Of a stretch of DNA of 64,000 nucleotides, positions 36,609 to 45,932 are shown in pieces. Below the pieces are notes generated by a model. That model was not told where the DNA came from, did not search any database, and saw only the letters and a program-made list of their open reading frames with translations. The number at the start of each line of letters is the position of its first letter. Within the stretch, counting starts at the first letter, position 1. The position numbers and the translations under genes are program-made. Source of the stretch: Butyrivibrio hungatei DSM 14810 (GTDB lineage Bacteria > Bacillota > Clostridia > Lachnospirales > Lachnospiraceae); contig NZ_FRDH01000015.1 in NCBI RefSeq assembly GCF_900143205.1, positions 1-64,000 on the forward strand, in the 5' to 3' direction.

Positions 36609-38247
36609 TATAATCCTGTTGCCTAATCTTAGCTCTGCTTATTTTTCCGTTACTTGTTCTAGGAAGCTTATCAATAAATTTGATAATCCTTGGATACTTA
36701 TAAATTGCCGCTCTCTTTTTTACAAAATCCTGAATCTCTGTTCCAAGCTTTGTGCTTGCTTCATAGCCGGTATTTAAGATTATGCTTGCTTTTACAACAG
36801 CCCCTCTGTTCTTAGATGGAAACGCGGTAACTGCGCACTCAAATACCGCAGGGTGCTTCATAAGTATATCCTCAACTTCAGATGGTCCAATCCTGTATCC
36901 GCTAGATTTTATAACATCATCATTCCTTCCTAGGAAAAAGAAATTACCGTCCTTGTCCATGATCGCTTTATCTTTAGTGTGATAGACTCCGCCGCTCCAC
37001 ACTTCTTCATACATCTTTTCATCCCCAAGATAGCCTTTAAATATACCAATAGGCTTTCTATTTCCATTAGGAACAATAACAATTTCTCCCTCTTCCCCTG
37101 CCGGTACAATCCTTCCATCTTCATCCATAAGCTTAATCTGGTATAAAGGAGATGCTTTTCCAATGGACCCAGGAAAAGAGCTCTGTTCTATCGTTGTACA
37201 TATCTGCAACGCTGTTTCTGTCTGCCCAAAACCTTCTCTGATAACTATCCCTGTCTGTGACGTAAACTGCTGTGACACTTCTTTAGGCATCGGCTCTCCT
37301 GCAGTTGTAGCATAACGCAAGTTATTTAAATTATACTTCTTAAGGTCCTCCAAAACTAAATATTTATATATCGTTGGAGGAGCACAAAAAGTGTTTATTT
37401 TCTCTTCTTCTAAAAGCCTAAGAAGGTCCGCAGCATAAAACTGCTCATAATCATATACCATTATTGCGGCACCCAAAAACCACTGTCCATAGAGTTTTCC
37501 CCATGCAGATTTAGCCCAGCCAGAGTCCGCAACTGTCAAGTGAAGGTCGCCATCGTTCATTCCATGCCAGTTTTTGGCTGTAAAAATATGTGCTATCGGA
37601 TAAGAATAATCATGAATAACAGCCTTTGGAGCACCACTTGTCCCAGACGTAAAATAATAGAGCATGCTATCATCTTTGCTCGTAGTTACTCGCTCAAAAA
37701 CGTCACTTTCTCCAGCAATAAGCTCATAAAAATCTGCTTTATCTTCATATTTATCCCCGACCACGATCTGAATAATATCGTTCTTATCTATAGCTTCTTT
37801 TACCTTGTCACATATACTCTCTGAATTAACACAGATTATCGCCTTAGTGCCTGATACAGCTGCTCTTTCACTGATATCTTCGACGGACACCATATGTGAA
37901 GTGGGAACAGCTATGGCTCCAAGTTTATGGAGAGCCAAGATGCTGATCCAAAATTCATATCTTCGCTTCAAAAGAAGCATAACAGAATCGTTTTTACTAA
38001 TTCCAAGCTTCTTAAATGCGTTCGCTGCCTTGTCGCTAAGCCTTTTGAGCTCTCCAAAGCTTAGCCTTGTCTCTTTTCCTTCGGCGCTCCTATGAACAAG
38101 AGCCAATTTATCGGGATTTTCAAATGCAAACCTATCTACTACATCATAAGCAAAATTGAAATTTGGAGGGCATGTCGTCTTGATCTCTACTATTTCACCC
38201 TTTGAATCCCTTACTTCCCTGTAGTAATCTTCATATATGTGTCCCAT
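36589..38247 (-). CDS. acyl-CoA synthetase (AMP-dependent ligase)
   Basis: 552-aa adenylate-forming enzyme of the acetyl/medium-chain acyl-CoA synthetase class. The AMP-binding core is YFTSGTSGAPKAV, A5 is GFGQTET, A7/A8 are HTKDKAIMDKDG and GRNDDVIKSSGYRIGPSEVE, and the catalytic lysine is in SNGKISRAKIR. It is the last gene of the fab/acc operon, five bases after accA. A role in activating free fatty acids or supplying short acyl-CoA primers fits this place but is inference. Acetyl-CoA synthetases are usually longer (about 650 aa); this is nearer the medium-chain type. Confidence 0.88.
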   Translation of the reverse strand: MGHIYEDYYREVRDSKGEIVEIKTTCPPNFNFAYDVVDRFAFENPDKLALVHRSAEGKETRLSFGELKRLSDKAANAFKKLGISKNDSVMLLLKRRYEFWISILALHKLGAIAVPTSHMVSVEDISERAAVSGTKAIICVNSESICDKVKEAIDKNDIIQIVVGDKYEDKADFYELIAGESDVFERVTTSKDDSMLYYFTSGTSGAPKAVIHDYSYPIAHIFTAKNWHGMNDGDLHLTVADSGWAKSAWGKLYGQWFLGAAIMVYDYEQFYAADLLRLLEEEKINTFCAPPTIYKYLVLEDLKKYNLNNLRYATTAGEPMPKEVSQQFTSQTGIVIREGFGQTETALQICTTIEQSSFPGSIGKASPLYQIKLMDEDGRIVPAGEEGEIVIVPNGNRKPIGIFKGYLGDEKMYEEVWSGGVYHTKDKAIMDKDGNFFFLGRNDDVIKSSGYRIGPSEVEDILMKHPAVFECAVTAFPSKNRGAVVKASIILNTGYEASTKLGTEIQDFVKKRAAIYKYPRIIKFIDKLPRTSNGKISRAKIRQQDYKKALEH

Positions 38248-38252
38248 GGTCC

Positions 38253-39008
38253 TTAATATCCAACCTTTCTAAAACGCCTATATCTTCCATCAATCAGCTG
38301 ATCTGAAGTCATTGACAAAAGAACTTCTATTTCCGCCTCAATGTCCTTCTTCAACTCTTTAAGTCTTCCCTTTTTGTACACCTTATCTATTAATCCAAGC
38401 TTATAAAGCCTATCTGCAGTAAGCCCCAACGCTTTTGCTGCCTCGTCTGCCTTATCTGTGCTCTTCCATAAGATATTGGCACAGCTTTCTGGAGATACCA
38501 CGCTAAAATACGCATCTTCCATCATCCATATCCTGTCTGAATGACAAAGGGCAAGAGCTCCTCCGCTACCACCTTCACCTATAACAATTGAAAGAATCGG
38601 CGTTTTTAGATCAGACATTTCATACAAATTTTCCGCTATAGCTCTTCCCTGACCTCTCTCTTCCGCATCAATACCGCAAAAGGCCCCTGCAGTATCGACA
38701 AAGCAAATGACAGGCCTATGAAACTTTTCTGCTTGCTTCATCAGTCTAAGGGCTTTCCTGTAACCTTCAGGATGCGCACTACCAAAGTTATGAAATATCC
38801 TATCTTCCGTGTTCTTCCCTTTTTCTATTCCTATAGCTGTAACAGGAATGTTGCCAATCTGCCCTATCCCTGCTATAACAGCTTTGTCGTCACCGTAATA
38901 TCTATCTCCATGAAACTCAATAAAATTCTGTACAATAGATGATATATAATCTATCGCCGTTAACCTGTTATCTTTTCTTGCGCCAAGCACAATCTCGTAA
39001 TCTTCCAT
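38253..39008 (-). CDS. accA: acetyl-CoA carboxylase alpha subunit
   Basis: Carboxyltransferase alpha subunit of acetyl-CoA carboxylase, about 251 aa. The start at 39008 is preferred for the GAGAGGAAAAG ribosome binding site; a longer in-frame start would overlap accD by 70 bases. The usual core is visible as DRYYGDDKAVIAGIG, GSAHPEGYRKALRLMK and IGEGGSGGALALCHSDR. The N-terminus is shorter than the roughly 320 aa of E. coli AccA, as in the streptococcal/clostridial form. It works with AccD. Confidence 0.92.
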   Translation of the reverse strand: MEDYEIVLGARKDNRLTAIDYISSIVQNFIEFHGDRYYGDDKAVIAGIGQIGNIPVTAIGIEKGKNTEDRIFHNFGSAHPEGYRKALRLMKQAEKFHRPVICFVDTAGAFCGIDAEERGQGRAIAENLYEMSDLKTPILSIVIGEGGSGGALALCHSDRIWMMEDAYFSVVSPESCANILWKSTDKADEAAKALGLTADRLYKLGLIDKVYKKGRLKELKKDIEAEIEVLLSMTSDQLIDGRYRRFRKVGY

Positions 39009-39030
39009 TCTTTTCCTCTCAAAAAAGCTT

Positions 39031-39861
39031 TTAACTATGCAGCCTAAGAATCGCTGTAAGCGTCTCCTTTTGCCTGCTCCTTGGAACAATAAGATCCACA
39101 AATCCGCACTCTAATACTCGTTCTGCCTTCTGAAAATCCTTAGGCAACTCTTGATTAAGGCTCTTTTCTATTACTCTTGGCCCCGCAAATCCAACTCTAG
39201 CTCCGGGCTCAGCAAGCGTAATATCTCCTAACATCGCAAAACTTGCATCCACGCCACCTGTTGTTGGATTTGTCAAAAGAGCTATGTAAAGGTTGCCATT
39301 ATTACTATGCCTCTTGACTGCCGCTGAAACCTTAGACATTTGCATTAAGGAGATCATCCCCTCCTGCATCCTTGCGCCACCAGAAACAGTTACTCCTATT
39401 ACTGGAAGGCTCATGCTAGTTGCATATTCGAATAATCGAGTTATCTTTTCACCTACTATTGCTCCCATGGATCCCATCATAAAGTTTGCATCCATGGCAA
39501 ATATACAGGCTCTATAACCGCCTATAGCAGCAACTCCGCATATTACGCCTTCGTTCTCGCGACTTCTTTCTTTTGCCAAAGAAAGCTTCTCATCATAGTC
39601 AGGAAATCTAAGAATATTAATAGATTCCAGATCCCTGTCATGTTCTATAAAGCTCCTTTTATCTGTCAGCATTAGTATTCTTCTTCTAGCTCTGACAGGA
39701 AAATAGTGCCCACATTCTGGACAAACAAAGTCGTTTTTTCTTATCTTATATACTGGAATCTGTTTTTGGCATTTTTTGCAGACTACTCGCCTGCTTTTTA
39801 CTTTTACTTCACCATATTCCAGCTCATTATTTGCTTTTAAAAATAGTTTTTTTAATTCCAT
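39031..39861 (-). CDS. accD: acetyl-CoA carboxylase beta subunit
   Basis: 276-aa carboxyltransferase beta subunit. A zinc ribbon at residues 29-51 has two CxxC pairs (VCKKCQKQ and FVCPECGHYF), and the carboxyltransferase fold follows (VSGGARMQEGMISLMQMSK; NPTTGGVDASFAMLGD). It overlaps the end of accC by 10 bases, showing translational coupling. With AccA it transfers the carboxyl group from biotin to acetyl-CoA. Confidence 0.95.
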   Translation of the reverse strand: MELKKLFLKANNELEYGEVKVKSRRVVCKKCQKQIPVYKIRKNDFVCPECGHYFPVRARRRILMLTDKRSFIEHDRDLESINILRFPDYDEKLSLAKERSRENEGVICGVAAIGGYRACIFAMDANFMMGSMGAIVGEKITRLFEYATSMSLPVIGVTVSGGARMQEGMISLMQMSKVSAAVKRHSNNGNLYIALLTNPTTGGVDASFAMLGDITLAEPGARVGFAGPRVIEKSLNQELPKDFQKAERVLECGFVDLIVPRSRQKETLTAILRLHS

Positions 39862-41201
39862 GCTTGTAAAACCTTTTGGCAGATACTGGTATCATAATTA
39901 CCGATCAAAAACTTGCTATCTTCCATAAATCTCATATGCATTTCGCGATTGTTCTCAACTCCTACTAGCACAAACTCAGACAATGCACATTTCATCTTGC
40001 GTATTGCTCCATCTCTGGTATCTGAACATACAACCAACTTCCCCAGCATCGAATCGTAAAAAGGGGTTACTTCACAATTTTGATACAAAGCTGAGTCAAA
40101 TCGTACATCCACTCCACCTGGAATATGGAGAAGTTCAACGCGGCCTGTAGAAGGCCTGAAATTTTTTGAGTCTTCTGCACAAATCCTACATTCTATAGCA
40201 TGCCTGCTATTTGATATGTCTTTCTGGTCAAATGGAATATCTATTCCCGCTGCAGTCCTGATCTGCCATTCTACAATATCAATTCCGCAAACCATCTCAG
40301 TTACGGAGTGTTCTACCTGAAGCCTTGTGTTCATCTCCATAAAATAGAAATCATCATTTTTGACCAGGAACTCAATGGTTCCAACAGTAACGTACCCCAC
40401 AGAACTAGCAAGTCTGACAGCTGCTTCATACATTTTTATTCTGGTCTCATCTGATAATACAGGTGCCGGACATTCTTCAATAAGCTTTTGATTTTTGCGC
40501 TGAACTGAGCAATCTCTATCTCCTAGAACAATCACTTTTCCGCTTCGATCAGCTAGAATCTGAACTTCCACATGCTTAACATTTTCAAGATATTTTTCCA
40601 TGAAAATGCCATCATCGCCAAAAGAGTTATAGGCTTCCTTTTTGACCTGCGAAAACGCTCCTGAAAGCTCATTTTTCTCTCTTACAACACGAATGCCTTT
40701 CCCTCCACCGCCTGCTCTTGCCTTTAAAATTATGGGGTAACCTATTTTCTCTGCACTATTCTCAGCGTCATTAATATCAGTTAATATATCGCTCCCGGGT
40801 GCTACTGGAACGCTTGATGATATCGCTATCTCTCGCGCTCTTTCTTTCTCACCCATTTTTTCCATAACTTCTGCTCCAGGGCCAATCAAAACTATTCCAT
40901 TATTTTCGCAGGCTTTAGCAAATTCCGGATTTTCTGAAAGCATCCCGTATCCTGGATGTATTGCCTTCACTCCTACTTCTTTGGCTAAAGTTATGATCGC
41001 GTCTATATTTAGATAACTGTCCTTGGCTAAAGGACCTCCTATACAGTAACTTTCATCAGCCATTTCTACATGAAGTGCATCTGTATCAGCTTCAGAACAA
41101 ACTGCAACAGTCTCAATGCCCATCTCCTTACATGCTCTTATGACTCTTACAGCAACTTCACCTCTATTAGCTATCAAGATCTTTGAAAACATTTCAGCCA
41201 C
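39852..41201 (-). CDS. accC: biotin carboxylase
   Basis: About 449-aa ATP-grasp enzyme that carboxylates biotin on AccB. Motifs: ILIANRGEVAVRVIRACKEM at the N-terminus, KARAGGGGKGIRVV (ATP loop), MEMNTRLQVEHSVTEM (active site). I favour the GTG at 41201, seven bases after GGAG, over the ATG at 41192; in that case it overlaps the fabZ stop by eight bases. Both starts are in frame. Confidence 0.95.
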   Translation of the reverse strand: MAEMFSKILIANRGEVAVRVIRACKEMGIETVAVCSEADTDALHVEMADESYCIGGPLAKDSYLNIDAIITLAKEVGVKAIHPGYGMLSENPEFAKACENNGIVLIGPGAEVMEKMGEKERAREIAISSSVPVAPGSDILTDINDAENSAEKIGYPIILKARAGGGGKGIRVVREKNELSGAFSQVKKEAYNSFGDDGIFMEKYLENVKHVEVQILADRSGKVIVLGDRDCSVQRKNQKLIEECPAPVLSDETRIKMYEAAVRLASSVGYVTVGTIEFLVKNDDFYFMEMNTRLQVEHSVTEMVCGIDIVEWQIRTAAGIDIPFDQKDISNSRHAIECRICAEDSKNFRPSTGRVELLHIPGGVDVRFDSALYQNCEVTPFYDSMLGKLVVCSDTRDGAIRKMKCALSEFVLVGVENNREMHMRFMEDSKFLIGNYDTSICQKVLQAWN

Positions 41202-41634
41202 TAGCTTTCTCCTCATCAGAAACAATAGCAAAAGAAAAATCTCCGCTCATACACTTCTTGCCATCAACGCTTAGTTCTCCGTGAAGCACGTACATTGGAT
41301 GATATTCACGCACCAACTTTGTATCTATTTTTATCGTATCTCCCGGCTTTATCATATTTCTAAAGCGCACTTTATCGAGCCCTGTATATACTGGTAACGC
41401 GCCTTTCTCTCGCATGTTATCTGCAAACATAATGCATGCAGACTGTGCCATCATTTCGCATTGAATAACACCTGGTACTATTGGGTTGCCAGGAAAATGA
41501 CCCTGTAAAAAGAATTCATCTCCTCGAACTGTATAATAACCAGTTGCGGTTCCATCCTCATTTAACACCACCTCATCGACTAAAAGCATAGGCTCTCTAT
41601 GAGGTAAGATCTTTTTAATTTCCTCTCTATTCAT
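41194..41634 (-). CDS. fabZ: 3-hydroxyacyl-ACP dehydratase
   Basis: Hotdog-fold dehydratase of about 146 aa, which dehydrates 3-hydroxyacyl-ACP during elongation. The signature HFPGNPIVPGVIQCEMMAQ has the catalytic His and Glu. I chose the ATG at 41634, after AAAGGGGG; the longer frame before it overlaps accB and lacks a ribosome binding site. No separate FabA or FabM isomerase gene is seen near it. Confidence 0.95.
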   Translation of the reverse strand: MNREEIKKILPHREPMLLVDEVVLNEDGTATGYYTVRGDEFFLQGHFPGNPIVPGVIQCEMMAQSACIMFADNMREKGALPVYTGLDKVRFRNMIKPGDTIKIDTKLVREYHPMYVLHGELSVDGKKCMSGDFSFAIVSDEEKASG

Positions 41635-41644
41635 AAGCCCCCTT

Positions 41645-42067
41645 TTACTCAATAATGAAAAGATCCTGATTGTACTCCACAAGATCTCCTTCTTTTGCAA
41701 GAACTTCGGCAATGGTGCCATCTTTTGAAGCTTTGACCTCATTCATCATCTTCATAGCTTCAATGGTGCACAAAACATCGCCTTTCTTTATCTTGTCTCC
41801 AATCTTTAATGCTTCTTTTTCTCCAACTTTTCCATAAAATATACCTAAAAGCGGTGCTTTAACCTTATCCCCACTCTTTTTTTCAGGTTTCATTAAGTCA
41901 GCTGTCTTTTCAACAGAATCAACAACTTTCAAGTTCATTTGTCTTTCGCATGGATCAACTTGTACTTTTCGTTTAAGACATAACTTAAAATCCCCCTCTT
42001 CAACGGAAAGTTCAGTCAACCCTAGATTTTTAAACAACTCGCTGTATTCTAATAAAGAATTACTCAT
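41645..42067 (-). CDS. accB: biotin carboxyl carrier protein
   Basis: About 140 aa. The C-terminal biotinyl domain has the biotinylation motif EAMKMMNEV, with the lysine as the biotin site. The N-terminal half (SELFKNLGLTELSVEEG) is the usual dimerisation part, and a linker of about 40 residues connects the two. The start at 42067 follows GTGGAGAAAAAT. It lies between fabF and fabZ, the classic streptococcal order. Confidence 0.94.
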   Translation of the reverse strand: MSNSLLEYSELFKNLGLTELSVEEGDFKLCLKRKVQVDPCERQMNLKVVDSVEKTADLMKPEKKSGDKVKAPLLGIFYGKVGEKEALKIGDKIKKGDVLCTIEAMKMMNEVKASKDGTIAEVLAKEGDLVEYNQDLFIIE

Positions 42068-42079
42068 ATTTTTCTCCAC

Positions 42080-43312
42080 TTATGCCTTTTTAAAGGCTAT
42101 ACACGCATTGTGTCCGCCAAAACCTAAAGAGGTGCTGATGGCAAAGTTAATATCAGCCTCCACTGCTTTATTTGGCGTATAATCAAGATCACATTCTTCA
42201 TCCTTTTCTTTGTAGTTTATTGTTGGCGGAATTACTCCATTATGAAGCGCAAGCACAGAAGCAATCGCTTCTACTGCACCTGTGGCTCCCATCATGTGGC
42301 CAGTCATGGATTTTGTTGAACTTATATGAAGGTCGTAAGCTCTTTTACCAAATACTTCTTTAAGAGCTTTTGTCTCCATAGCATCATTTAAGTGAGTTCC
42401 TGTTCCGTGGGCATTAACATAAATCTCATCCCTATCCTGAATATGCGCCTCATTTACAGCTGCCTTTATAGCTCTGACTGCTCCATCTCCCTCCGGGTCT
42501 GGTGCTGTTATGTGATATGCATCAGAAGTATTTCCATAACCAACCACTTCTGCCAGAATCTTGGCCCCTCTTTTCCTTGCATGCTCATATTCCTCAAGCA
42601 CCAGAATTCCAGCTCCTTCACCCATGACAAATCCACCTCTTCTCTTGTCAAAAGGGAGACTTCCTTGCGATGGATCTTCAGCCAGATTCAGCGCCTGGCA
42701 ATTAATAAATCCTGCCATCGCAAGCTCGTTGATAGAAGCTTCGCTTCCTCCGGCGATGATTGCATCTGCATATCCGTGCTTGATCGTTCTGTACGCTTCA
42801 CCGATGGTATGTGTTGACGTTGCGCATGCCGTTACCACTGGAAGTGTTGGCCCCTTTGCACCAAATTTTATTGAAATAGCACCTGCGGCCATATTACTTA
42901 TCATCATAGGAACAAAGAATGGTGAAACCATATCAGGGCCTTTTTCGTTTAGTTTCTTGACTTCACGCAAAGTAGTGTTAATTCCTCCAATACCGGATCC
43001 CACATATACTCCAAGTCTTTCTTTATCTATATCGCTTTCTAGGATCTTACTCTGGTCTACAGCCTGCCTTGCTGCACCCATGGCATACTGCATAAAAAGA
43101 TCTGATTTTCTGATTTCCTGCATGGTGTCATAAAAATCCTTCGGCTCGAAATCCTTTACTTCTGCATCTAGGCTCACCTTAAGATTAGATGCATCAAACC
43201 TGTTAATTTTGTCTATACCACAGACACCATCAGTAAGATTCTTCCAAAAGACATCTACCGAATTACCAATAGGAGAAATTACCCCCATTCCGGTGACAAC
43301 TACTCTACACAT
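42080..43312 (-). CDS. fabF: beta-ketoacyl-ACP synthase II
   Basis: About 410-aa condensing enzyme. The catalytic Cys163 is in VTACATSTHTIGEA, and the two His are in NAHGTGTHLND and SMTGHMMGA. It elongates acyl-ACP with malonyl-ACP. No fabH is in this operon, so FabF might also support initiation, or fabH lies elsewhere. The ATG at 43312 overlaps the end of fabG by eight bases and follows GGAGG. Confidence 0.95.
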   Translation of the reverse strand: MCRVVVTGMGVISPIGNSVDVFWKNLTDGVCGIDKINRFDASNLKVSLDAEVKDFEPKDFYDTMQEIRKSDLFMQYAMGAARQAVDQSKILESDIDKERLGVYVGSGIGGINTTLREVKKLNEKGPDMVSPFFVPMMISNMAAGAISIKFGAKGPTLPVVTACATSTHTIGEAYRTIKHGYADAIIAGGSEASINELAMAGFINCQALNLAEDPSQGSLPFDKRRGGFVMGEGAGILVLEEYEHARKRGAKILAEVVGYGNTSDAYHITAPDPEGDGAVRAIKAAVNEAHIQDRDEIYVNAHGTGTHLNDAMETKALKEVFGKRAYDLHISSTKSMTGHMMGATGAVEAIASVLALHNGVIPPTINYKEKDEECDLDYTPNKAVEADINFAISTSLGFGGHNACIAFKKA

Positions 43313-44048
43313 ACATACCTCCATCAACCTTTATTACCTCACCTGTGATATATCGAGAGCTATCTCCAGCTAAAAACAGCGCAAGATCTGCCACATCATC
43401 TGGTTGGCCAAGTCTACCTAGAGGTAATTGTTTTGCAATTTCATTAGTCTGTTCTTCATTTAGTGTTGCCGTCATTTCTGTTGCTATATACCCGGGTGCT
43501 ATTGCATTGCACCGTATGTTTCTACGTCCATATTCCTTGGCAACCGTCTTGGTAAACCCTATTATTCCTGCTTTAGAAGCGGCATAATTAGCTTGTCCCT
43601 TGTTGCCCATAAGTCCCACAACAGAGCTGATGTTCACTATATTTCCGTGCCTTTGTTTAACAAACCTTCTGACAAAAGCCCTTGTTAAATAGATGGTCCC
43701 CTTAAGATTCACATCTATTACATCATCAATGTCCATTACGCTTAGACTTGGCAAAAGATTGTCTCTGGTTATACCTGCGTTATTTACTAACACGTCTACT
43801 GTGCCAAAATCAGCTAGAATTTCTTCTGCAACTGATACTACTTGCTCAGGGTCTTTTACATCGCATATATAAAGCCTTACATCTCTTCCTGTTTCAGAAA
43901 GCTCTTTTACCGCCTTCTTGTTACGTTCGCTATCACTGGTAGCTATTAGTGCAAGGTTTGCACCCTGCTCAGCAAATTTCCAAGCGATTGCATTACCAAT
44001 TCCTCTTGTGCCACCTGAAATCACTGCAACTTTTCCTTCAAGCATCAT
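43305..44048 (-). CDS. fabG: 3-ketoacyl-ACP reductase
   Basis: 247-aa short-chain dehydrogenase that reduces 3-ketoacyl-ACP with NADPH. The nucleotide motif is GGTRGIG, the active site shows NISSV and YAASKAG (Tyr and Lys), and the end YITGEVIKVDGGMYV is typical of FabG. It overlaps fabD by 11 bases and fabF by eight, so it is translationally coupled on both sides. Confidence 0.95.
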   Translation of the reverse strand: MMLEGKVAVISGGTRGIGNAIAWKFAEQGANLALIATSDSERNKKAVKELSETGRDVRLYICDVKDPEQVVSVAEEILADFGTVDVLVNNAGITRDNLLPSLSVMDIDDVIDVNLKGTIYLTRAFVRRFVKQRHGNIVNISSVVGLMGNKGQANYAASKAGIIGFTKTVAKEYGRRNIRCNAIAPGYIATEMTATLNEEQTNEIAKQLPLGRLGQPDDVADLALFLAGDSSRYITGEVIKVDGGMYV

Positions 44049-44973
44049 TTTTTAACTCCTCTACAACAGCCTTTAATGACTCCATATCACATACATTGTA
44101 TATTCGTGCCTGTGGAACAATCCTCCTAACAAATCCAGTAAGAGTCTTACCAGGGCCACATTCAATGAATGTATCTATTCCTTCTTTTGTCATATTCTTT
44201 ATAGTGCCTTCCCAATTTACACTACTCGAAATCTGTTCAGAAAAAGATTGTATGATTCCCTCTGCATCAGTTGGATATGGCTTTGCTGTCATATTTGAGT
44301 AGAGTGGAATATATGATTTATTTATGTTATATAACATATTTATTTCTGCTTCTTTTTTCAGTTCCTCCGAAGCTTCCTTCATATAAGGCGTATGAAAAGG
44401 CCCTCCAACTGAAAGCTGTATGAATCTTACTTTCTTGTTGCTTAACTTTTCTTTTAGTTTTTCAATCCTTTCATCCTTTCCAGAAACGACTATCTGTCCA
44501 GGACAATTGTAATTAACCGGAAAAGCACCTACTTCAGAGCACATTTCTTCTAGTTCACTCTTGTCCATTTTTAACACTGCTACCATACTTCCCTTTTCTT
44601 TCTCAGCAGCATCTTGCATTAAAGCACCTCGCTTACATACAAGCTTGAAGGCATTTTCCTTAGACAGAACTCCTGAAACTGCCAAAGCGACAACCTCCCC
44701 TAGAGAAAATCCTGCTACAGCATCTGGCGTAATCCCATTGGAAGCAAGTGCCAAAGCACTGGCTATATCAGCTAGGAAAAGACATGGCTGCGTATTTTCA
44801 GTTCTTTTTAATTCCGCCTCTGTTCCTGCCAGCATTTGGCTTAATGTTCCCGGTCTTATAGCTTCAGCAACTCCAAAAAAGTCATGAACTTCATTTATTT
44901 TTTCAAATAAATCTTTTCCCATTCCTGGGTACTGGCTTCCTTGACCAGCAAATAAAAATGCGATCTTCCCCAT
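44038..44973 (-). CDS. fabD: malonyl-CoA:ACP transacylase
   Basis: 311-aa enzyme that loads malonate onto ACP. The nucleophile Ser90 is in GFSLGEVVAL, and the catalytic His in VGGPFHTPYM. Motif FAGQGSQYPGMGKDLF opens the protein, as usual. The coding sequence contains an exact copy of the 16-bp palindrome TATGTTATATAACATA (44323-44338), where the protein reads MLYNINKS. It is 10 bases downstream of fabK. Confidence 0.95.
   Translation of the reverse strand: MGKIAFLFAGQGSQYPGMGKDLFEKINEVHDFFGVAEAIRPGTLSQMLAGTEAELKRTENTQPCLFLADIASALALASNGITPDAVAGFSLGEVVALAVSGVLSKENAFKLVCKRGALMQDAAEKEKGSMVAVLKMDKSELEEMCSEVGAFPVNYNCPGQIVVSGKDERIEKLKEKLSNKKVRFIQLSVGGPFHTPYMKEASEELKKEAEINMLYNINKSYIPLYSNMTAKPYPTDAEGIIQSFSEQISSSVNWEGTIKNMTKEGIDTFIECGPGKTLTGFVRRIVPQARIYNVCDMESLKAVVEELKNDA
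44323..44338. other. candidate parS palindrome in fabD
   Basis: The perfect 16-bp palindrome TATGTTATATAACATA lies inside fabD. The same 16 bases recur exactly at 54164-54179 beside the replication module, with near copies at 50399, 50564 and 61323. This pattern fits a centromere-like site for the plasmid partition system. Binding is inferred from the repeat pattern only. Confidence 0.45.
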
Positions 44974-44983
44974 CAGTGCTCCT

Positions 44984-45916
44984 TTATAAACTTCCTAGCA
45001 AAGAGTATGCTTCTTGACATATTCCCGTTATTATCTCTTCACATGTGCCTTCGCTGTTTACTAATCCTGCTATCTGTCCACACATGCATGATCCATACTT
45101 AACATCTCCATCAATAGCCGCCTTTCGAAGCGCTCCGGCTCCCATTGCCTCAAGTTCTTCTGGCGTAGTACTTGGATCTTGTTCCTTTTGTATAAACTCT
45201 CTAGTCATCCTGTTTTTTAAAGCTCGTACTGGATGTCCTAACGACTTACCCGTCACGATAGTGTCTCTATCTTTTGCACCTAAAACTTTCTCTTTATAGT
45301 TCTCATGAACATTGCATTCTTTTGCTGTAAGAAATCTTGTTCCCATCTGAATAGCCTTAGCTCCCAGCATAAAAGATGCCGCCATTCCTCTACCATCAGC
45401 TATTCCTCCAGCTGCTATGACGGGTATGTTTACTGCATCAACAACCTGTGGCACTAATGCCATCGTCGTTGTATCTCCTACATGGCCACCTGATTCGCAT
45501 CCTTCTGCAATCACCGCAGATGCTCCCATTCTTTCTACCATTACAGCTAACGCCACACTTGCTACAACGCAGATTACTTTTACGTTTGAATCTTTTAGTT
45601 TTTGCATGAATCTTGCAGGATTTCCAGCACCAGTTGTAACAACCTGAACCTTTTCTTCACAAACTACGTCAACAGCTTCTTCTATATAAGGGCTCATGAG
45701 CATAAGATTTACTCCAAAAGGTTTGTCGGTATGCATTTTTGCCTTTCTGATCTGCTCCCTAAGTTGTTCTCCGTTAGAGTTCATGGCTGCTATTATTCCC
45801 AATCCACCAGCATTCGATACTGCTGAAGCAAGCTCAGCGTCTGCAATCCATGCCATTCCTCCTTGAAATACCGGATATTTGATTCCAAGCATTTCGCATA
45901 TTGGATTTTTACTCAT
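44984..45916 (-). CDS. fabK: enoyl-ACP reductase II (FMN)
   Basis: About 310-aa flavoprotein of the FabK/nitronate monooxygenase family, the last reductase of the elongation cycle. Features: YPVFQGGMAWIADAELA, VIAEGCESGGHVGD (FMN/phosphate region), AAGGIADGRGM and LGAKAIQMGTRFL. FabK, not FabI, is typical of streptococci and many clostridia and is not inhibited by triclosan. Start 45916 follows TTTGGAGGAAG. No FabI was seen in the window. Confidence 0.92.
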   Translation of the reverse strand: MSKNPICEMLGIKYPVFQGGMAWIADAELASAVSNAGGLGIIAAMNSNGEQLREQIRKAKMHTDKPFGVNLMLMSPYIEEAVDVVCEEKVQVVTTGAGNPARFMQKLKDSNVKVICVVASVALAVMVERMGASAVIAEGCESGGHVGDTTTMALVPQVVDAVNIPVIAAGGIADGRGMAASFMLGAKAIQMGTRFLTAKECNVHENYKEKVLGAKDRDTIVTGKSLGHPVRALKNRMTREFIQKEQDPSTTPEELEAMGAGALRKAAIDGDVKYGSCMCGQIAGLVNSEGTCEEIITGICQEAYSLLGSL

Positions 45917-45932
45917 CAAACTTCCTCCAAAG

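Noticed and set aside
42392..43133. Plus-strand frames opposite fabF
   Set aside because: Shadows of the fabF codons, with no ribosome binding site or protein similarity.
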